Of a stretch of 64,000 bases of DNA, positions 21,007 to 29,548 are shown piece after piece. The position numbers and the translations under genes were made by a program. Positions within the stretch are counted from its first letter, which is position 1. Each line of letters starts with the position of its first letter. This DNA comes from Lytechinus variegatus (Eukaryota; Echinodermata; Echinoidea; Temnopleuroida; Toxopneustidae), in assembly GCF_018143015.1 (NCBI RefSeq), contig NC_054740.1, positions 45,439,422-45,503,421 of the forward strand. The letters are read 5' to 3'. Below the pieces are notes generated by a model. That model was not told where the DNA came from, searched no databases, and saw nothing but the letters and a program-made list of their open reading frames with translations.

Positions 21007-22700
21007 TTGATACCACGTAAGAATAAAAATACAAAAATTCAATGTTTGATAGTAGATGAGAAAGAAATTCATGAGTCTACAAAAATTTTACAGACATTGA
21101 ATTATTTTTTCGTAAAGGTAGGCCCTAGACTTGCCGATACAGGGTCTGCAAATGAAAATAATAACGTAATGCAATTTTACCCGCAATCGCTAGTCCATAT
21201 CTTTCAACTTGTCCCAGTAACTATAAGCGAAATAAAGAAACAATTATTGAAAATGTCTAGTGGCAAAGCGATGGGATGTGATATGATACCAATGAAACTT
21301 ATAAAGATAGCGATACCATGTATAACTGAACCCTTGGCACATATCATAAATATGCATGTGTACCTACGGAGTGGAAAAAGGCAAGAGTTATAGTGCCTTA
21401 CATAAAGGCGGTGCAAATGAACCTTCTAATTTCAGGCCAATTTCGATATTACCTATTTTATCTAAGCAACTAGAACGTATAGTGTTTGATCAATTGTATG
21501 AATACTTGAACAGGAACAATTTGATTAATGACTACCAATCTGGCTTTCGGCCATTACATTCTACTGCAACGGCATTACTTAATACAACAGATGAATGGCT
21601 AAAAAGCTTTGATGAAGGCAAAATAGTATGCTCTGTCATGCTAGACTTAAAAAAGCATTCGACACGGTTGATTTCGAATTGCTTATCCAAAAATTAAAGC
21701 AATATGGAATTGGGGATCACTCAATTGAATGGTTTACAAGTTACTTATATGGAAGATGCCAGAAAACGACAGTGCATGGTATATCATCTGGTTTATTACC
21801 CATTAAATCTGGAATCCCTCAAGGGTCCATTTTAGGGCCGCTTCTTTTCATTTTACATATTAATGATCTGCCTTTAGTTCTTATAAATTGCAAAATAAGT
21901 ATGTATGCAGATGACACTATTTTATATTATGCAAGTAACAACTACTCTGATCTAGAAAACAAAATCAATGAAGATTTGCAAAATGTGAAACGATGGCTTG
22001 ATCACAATAAGCTTAGTTTGAATTAAAAAAAACTGAATATATTTTCCAAGGAACTAGAAATCGACTGAAACTATTCAAAGATGAATCGCTAAATATTCGC
22101 ATTGATGGAACCCCCTAACAAGAGTTACCCAGTGTAAACATTTAGGAGTAATTCTAGATGAAAATTTGTCATGGGGAAAACACATTCAAAATGTACAGAA
22201 GAAATGTAGTAGCGGTTTGTTTATGCTAAAATCGATACGAAGTATGGTTGACAAGGATACCATGATCCTAGTCTATAACGCCCTGATTTCATCTCCTTTG
22301 TCATATTGTGATATAGTACGGGGAAATTGCGGCAAATATTTAAAAGATAGCCTCCAAAAGATTCAAAATCGGGCAGCACGCGTTATCAATAATACCGCCT
22401 GGGATTCATCCGGAAACGATAATCATAAAGAAAAGGAATGAAAGTGTTGCAATAATGATGTTTAACATACTCAATAACTTCGCCCCTTCATATCTAATCA
22501 ATAGATTTTCCCTTAAAGAAAGATCACATAACACAAGAAGTGGGAATCTCAATTTGGAAATAATGCAAATGAAGTCTGAATCTGCAAAGCGCATGTTTAT
22601 GTACAGAGGCGCCAGTATGTGGAACTCATTGCCCACGAATATTCAAGCGGCACAAACCAAACACAATTTCAAAACAGGTCTTAAGAGAATATCTGTGTGA
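21007..22700 (+). pseudogene. LINE A reverse transcriptase, frameshifted
   Basis: 21,007-21,360 has the pre-RT GKAMGCDMIPMKLIKIA. A frameshift leads to FRPISILPILSKQLERIVF and YQSGFRPLHSTATALL (from 21,415). Another near 21,650 falls inside motif A (CSVMLDLKK / KAFDTVDFELL). 21,628-22,026 has SGIPQGSILGPLLF and the box MYADDTILYY. Later pieces (22,166-22,441 and 22,455-22,700) give the thumb and ending (LQKIQNRAARVI; MWNSLPTNIQ). At least four indels. Confidence 0.88.
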
Positions 22701-23428
22701 TATGGATCACAATGACTATTTTTTCTGTTTAATTGTTTTTATCAAAAATCAACAGTTTCTATTTTCTGTCCCCAGTACGTGTATTATTTTCCAATCATTT
22801 CATATGTTTTGCTTTTATATGGCATCAGTATTAATCAAGCTTTGTAATTATTTTCAGTGCATATTTAGTTATCATAAATTTTCCAGTCATTTTTATATGT
22901 TTAGCTTTTATCATTGATAAATCATGACTTGTATTCATTTTTTGTGCTCGATTATCCATTACAGAAACATGTATTTACTTTGACATTTTACTGTACCATG
23001 TACATATTTACTATTACCATGTATGCACCGCTCTGTTCCAATTTACAGATAGATATTTCATGTTGCAAGTCATTGATGTTTTTGAGAACGGTATGTAATT
23101 TATTCGTCTTTTTCTTACTATCATTATTATTCTTTTTCTTCTTCTTTTCTTCTTCTGTTATCTTCTCTGACTGTTGTCTTTTTCTTCTCCCTCTCACTTT
23201 TCCCTTCTTCTTCTTCCTTTTTTTTCTTCTCCTCCCCTCCTCTTCACGTTTCAATGATTGCCTTGTAATATTTAATTGATGCTTAATTCTGTTCCATACA
23301 TATTGTTCGTTAAACAATGATTTTAAAATGTTTACTTTGTCAATGTTCGACACGGCCCCAATGGAAATCAGTCTGTGAACTGTTTGGGCTTTTTAACCGT
23401 GTATAAATAAAATAAATCTTATCTTATC
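22701..23428 (+). other. LINE A 3' UTR and tail
   Basis: AT-rich with a long T/C tract (23,100-23,245) whose Lys- and Phe-rich frames on both strands are artefacts. It ends ATAAATAAAATAAATCTTAT plus a TTATC repeat at about 23,428, likely the polyadenylation signal and simple-repeat end of the LINE. Confidence 0.55.
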
Positions 23429-23571
23429 TACATCACTTACTGCGCTTGGTCGCGGCTCGGTCGCTTTTTTTCTTAATTAAATATCTCTTCCTATATGTTT
23501 ATTGGACACAGATGAAATAAAAGAGACAAAGAGGTAATGGTAATGCATTATAGTTTCATCATTTAGTTTAT

Positions 23572-23703
23572 TTCCAAGTCCAAATTTTCGAAGTAAACCT
23601 CGATCACGTCTTCTTCAGGGATACAAAGCTTACAATATCTTGTCACTGTGAGCTTTGTATCCTTGAAGAAGAAGAGGTTTACGTCGAAAATTTGGACTTG
23701 GAT
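23572..23703. repeat. ~130 bp hairpin MITE
   Basis: The left arm (23,573-23,634) and right arm (23,647-23,702) are inverted copies: CCAAGTCCAAATTTTCGAAG pairs with TCGAAAATTTGGACTTGG, and TTCAGGGATACAAAGCTTAC with GTGAGCTTTGTATCCTTGAA. The right arm lacks ~6 bases near GATCACGTC. No coding capacity. Confidence 0.8.
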
Positions 23704-23828
23704 AAAATCTTTGTCCAACACGCAGAAAGTAATATCGCCATATTATGGACAACAGACCGCCTGAAGATCGCTTTACGCGTGAAACCGAGGGTAGCGGATC
23801 CAAGGTACGTTCAACACTCTACTTGCTC

Positions 23829-25202
23829 CCGGGGGGGAGGCACTCGACCAAAAAAATGGTGGGGGTGTGCCGCAGGCGAGACAAAAAAAAACGGGGGCCT
23901 TGGAGCCGGCTTATTGTAAAAAGGAGGGTCCTCGGAACGGGCTTCGCAACTACAAATGTTTGTGAAAACGGGGGTCCTTGGAACGGATCGCCAGCGTGTG
24001 AGTGCGTATGCATCCCCGCATCCCTATGGAACGGTCATGCGCAGAGCTGAGGCGATGGTCGGACAGCGCTCTGCGGCCGCTTTTCACCAAAATTGCAGCT
24101 CATTGCAGCAGATCGATGCGATCGGAACGGCGTAACGAAAAATATGCGAAGTTTTGGAGCGGATTTCTTTCTTCTTTTTTTCTCGATAAGAAGAGAATGC
24201 TATGCTTTGGAGGAGCATAAGGAAAACTTCCGCTCCTTAGCGCCGTGTGTATACGCATACACTCGCTACAACACGTGAAACGCAGTGAAACTTGGGACAT
24301 TTTTGCACTAAATTGTTCATATCTCCGCGTTCGGGTGGTATTTCCCCAAATAGCACGCGGATTCTGCAAGTTTATTTCATTCTCTTTTGAATAGTATACA
24401 TTTTATTCAATTACAATATAAATCCAGTGATCACTTTTTCTTCAAAGATGTCTAGTACAGGCAGTTTGTCTTTGGGAAATGTCAGAAATCGCGGGTTTTT
24501 GCTTACACTGAGCTCTTTGTTCGCAGCTGGCGGGCGATCCAAAGTTCGTTGAACTAAAATGCAGACGGCTTTTGACAGCTTGATAAATTTTCTATCATGC
24601 GATATCAAAATGTTTGTGATTGGTCAGAAATCCAGTGATTATTTTTTCTTCAAAGTTTGTCGTCGAATCACAAGAAATGTACCAAAACTACAACAATGAC
24701 GTCATGTTTATTGCTGTGAAATCGTGATATGGACTGAACCATTACAACAGAGGTAAGGGAGCTTGACAATACCCATTACAACTCACACTATGGAGTCTTC
24801 CGCAGTGGAGACTGGTGCCATTACGATCGTTCACTTTAGCAGATGTTTGGCTCACTATTTCATGAGGTAGAGAGAGACATCATTTTGTCGAGCGAACACT
24901 GCAATGCAATTATTAACCAACTTAATTCCCCTGTTTACATTGTCCACCCCTATTCACGCATAATGGATCAGTCCGCACTCGGCTGGGTAGGTGCTCGCAC
25001 TGGCGCGTCAGTGCTCCACGTCCTGTGTGTATATATTCTCACTCAAAATTATCGTTTTGGCCCGTAAGTTTTCCTTATGCTTTCTTTTTCTCAATAAGAC
25101 AAAAATGCTATGCCTTGGAACGTAAATTTGAGTGTAAAAATAGGAGTCCCCTCCGCGGCACATACCCACTATGCATTATAAACTGAGTGCCCCCCCCCCC
25201 GG
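23829..25202. mobile_element. 1.37 kb non-autonomous DNA element, 8 bp duplication
   Basis: It is flanked by ACTTGCTC at 23,821-23,828 and 25,203-25,210. The inverted ends both read CCGGGGGGG..GGCACTC, and ~30 bases further in both have GGTGGG/AGTGGG followed by TGTGCCGC. The interior has G-rich pieces (GGGTCCTTGGAACGG) and two direct copies of a CTTTTTTTCTC.ATAAGA..ATGCTATGC..TGGA block (24,172 and 25,083). No transposase frame. An 8 bp duplication would fit hAT, P or Merlin-like families; the terminus is not a standard hAT one, so the superfamily is left open. Confidence 0.75.
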
Positions 25203-25210
25203 ACTTGCTC

Positions 25211-25488
25211 TACCCCAGGGTATTGAGCACTTTCCAATACTCCAATTAACGAAATTATTTCTCTATCTATCCATCCATCCATCCATCTATCCTTCTATCT
25301 ATATGTATATGTATAAATATGAGAAATTATACAACTCTTATATCTGGCAACTCTTGTATTTAATTATTTTGAGAAAGAAATGAATGAAGAAAACGACGGT
25401 AGGCGTAGCTTAAATCACGGTTCCCCTAGCTACCTACCCTTTTGGAAAAATTGATGATGAGGTCACTTGTATAGCTTATAAACATTTT
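25211..25488. other. Spacer with (ATCC)n/(ATCT)n microsatellite
   Basis: Contains CATCCATCCATCCATC at about 25,270-25,293 and a TATG-type stretch. It is the downstream region of the minus-strand host gene; no clear AATAAA is seen on the minus strand. Confidence 0.5.
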
Positions 25489-26123
25489 TTAGACCGTCTT
25501 TAGCTCAAAATCAAACTTTCGCCACTCCCCACGATCTAAAAAAATTGCAAACTGGTCAATATTCAAAGCAGCCGGTTCAGTATTTCGTCTTATATACCTC
25601 ATGCCTTTTGCTACCGAAATCCCAGACCCTGCTGGCACCGCTTTCGAGGCATGTATCTTGGGCAACTTCAATCTGTTGTTTGGAGGTTCAATTAGCTTGC
25701 TTCCTTCATCTTCTGGAGGGATCAAAGAGAATTTCTTGGATGACATCCCAGAAACACCTTTCTGCTTGTTTTTCAATGTCATATCTGCTAATGGGTCTGT
25801 GATCATGGCACGAAGGTCGACTTCCTCGTCATCATCGTCGTCACTCACCACTTCCTTATATGAAGGTTCTTGGGTCAACACATTAGGTGAAGTGTTAGAA
25901 ACAAATACAGCAGAAGCTGTCTTTCGGACGATTGCATTTCCATTCGGATAACTATCGGGATCGTCCACGTTATCTCTTTTGCTTGACGATTCGCACAAGA
26001 TATCTTGACATCGGAGACAAAGAGAGCACTTATGACACCATCCTTCTAGGCCAATGAGAGCATCGTCAGCTAGACAGTCGGTGTGCTTGCATCGCCAACA
26101 GTTGGTTCTGAACAAAGCAGTTT
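25489..26123 (-). CDS. Host gene 1, last coding exon; unknown protein with Cys-rich segment
   Basis: On the minus strand a splice acceptor (TTTATTTTTCATTTCAG) precedes this exon at 26,124. The first two bases complete a codon split by the upstream exon, and the frame then runs 210 codons to a stop at 25,489-25,491. It begins TALFRTNCWRCKHTDCLADD and continues WCHKCSLCLRCQDILC, a dense Cys pattern (CxxC, then CxxCxxCxxC) that probably binds zinc. The rest is low-complexity and acidic (DDDDDEEVD) with a basic C-terminus. I do not recognise the family. The phase match, acceptor and long frame argue for a real host exon rather than transposon sequence. Confidence 0.65.
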
Positions 26124-26916
26124 CTGAAATGAAAAATAAATGTAATTCACACACAAGCTGATATTTAAAGAAACCAACATTATCTCATAATGTAACCTAT
26201 TTTAGTTCTGGTAAAAAATAAATACCTCTTTTCTACCTTACTATAAGATTCTTCAAATCTTCAACCATACATGATTCTGAAATTTATAATGCGACAATAT
26301 TTGTTATGATGGATATGCTATAAAATCGCCCACCTCCCTCGCCTGTTCGCCAATTCATCTGAACGGTAAATTGCTAATTCGTCCACTACCAACTCGTCCA
26401 CTCACCACATGGTCTTCCTTCATTTAATCTGATGCCATTTACTCTTAATCCATCAACACTTCGTCTATCAACCATTTGGCCCAATAACCATTTGGTCCAA
26501 TCATCACTCGTCTAATGACCGTTTCATCTGTGACCATTTCGTCTCATAACCAGTTGGTCTAATATTCGTTTTATTTTAATTCATTTCGTCCCAAATTAAC
26601 ACTCAAACTAATTAGACCAAATGGTATATCGACTTAATGGCTATTGGACCAACTGGTTATTCGACGAAATGATGAGTGGACGAATTGGCAGTTAGACCGT
26701 GTGGATATTGGACGAACTGATAGACTAAATGATATTAGACGAGTTGGCAACTGGACAATTTGGCATTAGACACAATGAAAATAAACCATCTGAGCTGATG
26801 TTCCTATGCAAAATAGCAACTTTGACAAGATACCTGGGATCTCCTTTCTGCAAAAATGACACAAAATGGAACATAGATATCACTATCAGATAAAGGAAAG
26901 TCAGAAGTACTTTTAC
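26124..26916 (-). other. Intron of host gene 1
   Basis: 793 bases bounded by a GTAAAAGT donor (26,916 downward on the minus strand) and a TTTCAG acceptor. Most of it is a peculiar palindromic array of short words (26,330-26,775). Confidence 0.6.
26330..26775. repeat. Degenerate short-word array with mirror-image (inverted) halves
   Basis: The first half (to about 26,590) is built of words such as CATTTGGTCCAATAACC, TTCGTCTAAT and CTCGTCCACT. The second half uses their reverse complements (TTAGACCAAATGG, TTGGACCAACTGGTTAT, GACGAAATGATGAG, GGACGAATTGGC). Each word is ~10-17 bases with single substitutions. No coding capacity. Confidence 0.8.
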
Positions 26917-27262
26917 CATTCTCACGTTTTTCATGAGGTTTTTCGTAGATAAAGAATCGTCCGACATCTTTGTAACAGACGCCTTTTCCAAGAACATTGG
27001 TGAAGCAACATAGCTGTGTCCCTCTGATGATACCATACACATTGTGGTGAAGGTATTTCTTGTCCATGGCCAATTCTGTGATTGTTACTTTCTCTAACTG
27101 TATTGACATGGGACCTTTACTTTTCTCCACAAAGTAGGTTCTTATGGCGTTGGCTATAGTGTTTTGCATGCCATAGAATTTATGTTCGTGAAGGAGAAAA
27201 CTCTCACTGATATGCTCTGGTACAGACACGATCTTCCCGTACCGTCCGTAGTTGAAAAAGAC
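26917..27262 (-). CDS. Host gene 1, internal exon; unknown protein
   Basis: Acceptor TTACAG ends at 27,263 and donor G|GTAAAAGT begins at 26,916. The 346-base exon is open throughout (115 codons plus one base) in exactly the phase needed to join the next exon. It encodes VFFNYGRYGKIVSVPEHISE, AIRTYFVEKSKGPMSIQLEK and CYKDVGRFFIYEKPHEKREN. Mixed hydrophobic/charged composition suggests a folded domain, but I do not recognise it. The first exon(s) must lie at higher coordinates; none is obvious. Confidence 0.65.
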
Positions 27263-27955
27263 CTGTAACATTATGTAAATATTAGAAGTTACATTAATGT
27301 CATGAGAGGGCTAAATAGTGTTTTTTACACACTGGCCTTAAACATTTACCTGATCTGATGCTCGTCGCAGAAAGAATTGCGATTATCGCAACTCAAAAAA
27401 AGTTAAGCACAGGTCCTGCTAAATACGCGTATTTCATTGGTTGCATATCAAATATCGGTTGTTGTTTTTTATTTCTGGTGTAGTGGTTGAAGGGGGTGTC
27501 TTGGTGATTTGACCGCCCCCCCCCCCCACACACACACACACACTTTAATCAGTGACCATGTACTGAGCTTGAAAGTGATGATCATATAGCGATGTTATCC
27601 TAAAAAACACACGCTTTAAAAAAGATCGTTCTGCAGCTCCTGACTTTAATGAAAAAGCCCGTTACAGAAATCTTGCCAATCTCAAACAAATATTTCAACA
27701 TCTCTATTACATGTATATTACATTGTATATCGAAAATTACGTCTCTGTACCGTTAGTCCTACACACCACCAATTAGTGAAATGTATTACTGTAGAATAGG
27801 CATTATACCTTCATACCTTCATGACCTAGAGCTTAATAAAGAGACGATTATTTTTGTGAGTCATCATTGTCGGAAATCTCTCCTTGGAGGTAGGGGGACG
27901 CAATTGAGTTTTCCGTTTTCATGTTCTACAGAATTACTAACTCAAACACACCCGT

Positions 27956-28029
<74 letters not shown>

Positions 28030-28111
28030 TGACATTTCATAAATTGTGACCTGGAAATTGAACATTCTGAACATCTTTGATCATGAATTAGATACGAACC
28101 TACCTAAACCA
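27263..28111. other. Spacer/intron with microsatellites
   Basis: Contains a C run with (CA)n at 27,515-27,543 and a (CA)n(TA)n tract at 27,957-28,024. The frame over the latter is a repeat artefact. If host gene 1 extends upstream, this is its intron. Confidence 0.5.
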
Positions 28112-28115
28112 TTAA

Positions 28116-28538
28116 AGGGGAAGTTCACCCTGACAAAAATTTTATTGTAAAAATAGCAGAAAAAATAATAAAAAATATTGCCGAATGTTTGAGAAAAATT
28201 CATCAAATAATTAAAAAGTTATTAGAAATTCAATTATTTGATTTGTGACGTCATATGCGAGCAGCATTCCTACATAGCGAATGGTAAACAATAAATGAAA
28301 TGTCATTTTCTCAGAAAATTGAAAATGGTTTTCACTGTAACTTTTGTATATTAATAGACAAATCATTTCAAACCCGATCATGAAAAGAAAACAAAATTAA
28401 GTCATCAGGAACCATACAAAATTTGAAATTCATACATTTTATATTACATAACACATGGGGCAAAACCTTCACCAATATTTTTTACTATTTTTTTCTGCTA
28501 TTTTTACAACAAAGTTTTCTTCAGGGTGAACTTCCCCT
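28116..28538. mobile_element. 423 bp Kolobok/piggyBac-like MITE, TTAA duplication
   Basis: Flanked by TTAA (28,112-28,115 and 28,539-28,542). The inverted termini AGGGGAAGTTCACCCTGA extend for ~65 bases with few mismatches (both continue through GTAAAAATAGCAGAAAAAA). No transposase. TTAA targeting together with AGGGG-type ends fits a Kolobok-like family better than piggyBac, but the sequence alone does not settle it. Confidence 0.9.
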
Positions 28539-28542
28539 TTAA

Positions 28543-29215
28543 TGCGAGCTCGAAGTGCGAGCTGAAAGTTTTTGATTTTACTAGACATTGAAACTAGACA
28601 TTCGTAACAACTAACACTTTTCAAATCATGAACAGAATAGAAATTCAACTTAATAAAAGATGCGCCGGAGCGAGCTGAATTTTTTTTCCACCCTAAAAAC
28701 TGGACATTCTTAACAGCTTTATAAAAACCATGAACAAGATAGGAATCTAATAAAATAATGTTAGCGCGAAGTGTGAGCTGAAGGTTTTGATTTTCCAACC
28801 TAAGAACTGGACATTCGTTACATTTTATTAAATCATGAACAGGATAGGAATTTAACTAAATAATAGATGCGAGCGCGAGCTTAAACTTTTTTTATTTTCC
28901 ATCCTAAATACTGGACATTCATAGCACTTCATAATGAACGGACCATGAATCTAAACAATGAAAGCGACCGCAAAGCATAGGTGAAAGTTTTTGATTTTCC
29001 AACCTAAATACGGGACATTCTTAGTACTTGAAAAAAATGAACAGGATAGAAATCTAAACAATTAATTCGGGCGCGAAGCGAAAGCAGAAAGTTTGTATTT
29101 TCCAGCCTAAAAACTGGTAATCGTAACACTTTTTCAAATCATGAACAGGATAGGAATTTTACTAAACAATATTAGACATGACGTTAGACTCGAGCGCGAA
29201 GTGTGTGCTGAAGGT
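28543..29215. repeat. Tandem array, ~100-120 bp unit with GCGAGCGCGAAG word
   Basis: About seven diverged copies begin near 28,543, 28,663, 28,760, 28,868, 28,965, 29,070 and 29,190. Each has a GCGAGC(GCGA)AG-type word, TGAAAGTTTTTGATTTTCCA, a CTGGACATTCTTAACAC-type word and AATCATGAACAGGATAGGAA. The array directly follows the TTAA MITE. A related array is at 59,930-61,235. Confidence 0.85.
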
Positions 29216-29219
29216 GTAT

Positions 29220-29548
29220 GTCATTTCCAAAGACCTTATAATATATTACTAGACCGAAAGCTGCGCGCGCGTTCAACACAAAACAAATGAGATTGGGCTC
29301 CGCCTACCGCGATCATTTGAAGACAAAAATAAGCCCTCATTGACATTCATGAGCGTAAATATATTCATAATCCGGCCTTTTCATTGGCTAAGAGCGTCAT
29401 TAATACGCGATTTCCCCGATTCTTTGTCATCGATACTAGCGGTATCGTGTTACAGAATTAATTATTCATTTGACCTCATTACGTCATCTAATTTATTCAT
29501 TCTGAAACTTTTCTTTCCACACACAAAAATGGACCTATGAACACTCTG
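29220..29548 (+). promoter_or_regulatory. Possible promoter and 5' exon ending in a splice donor
   Basis: The tract has an inverted CCAAT box (CATTGGCTAA near 29,382), a CRE-like ATTACGTCATC (about 29,475) and a strong donor CTCTG|GTGAGTACG at 29,549. No long frame precedes the donor, so it would be a non-coding or very short first exon. Downstream, TTTTTCAATCTGCAG at 32,176-32,190 could be an acceptor. Speculative without RNA data. Confidence 0.25.

Larger units (their letters stand above)
10443..23428 (+). mobile_element. CR1-like LINE with esterase ORF1 (LINE A), in nested pieces
   Basis: Four sets of segments, read in order, give one element: ORF1 (10,934-12,205), ORF1 C-terminus (about 16,660-17,061), endonuclease (17,061-17,944 with two small insertions, then 20,481-20,990), and RT (21,007-22,700) with a 3' UTR to about 23,428. 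At three insertion points (hAT MITE, 7SL-like SINE, 2.5 kb element) the protein continues correctly when the insertion is ignored. The 5' boundary is uncertain; 10,443-10,933 is probably 5' UTR. The 3' end reads ATAAATAAAATAAATC followed by TTATC repeats. This copy served as a landing site for at least five later insertions and is old. Confidence 0.75.

Noticed and set aside
22988..23353. Lys/Arg-rich minus-strand frame and Phe-rich plus-strand frame
   Set aside because: Both are translations of a pyrimidine tract in the LINE A 3' UTR.
23692..24369. Overlapping frames on both strands
   Set aside because: They lie in the non-autonomous element at 23.8-25.2 kb, have no start context or domain, and shadow G-rich repeat sequence.
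26330..26775. CRISPR array
   Set aside because: The words are degenerate, lack constant repeats and unique spacers, appear in both orientations, and the genome is eukaryotic.
27781..28032. 83-codon frame with His-Thr and Tyr-Ile repeats
   Set aside because: Translation of a (CA)n(TA)n microsatellite.
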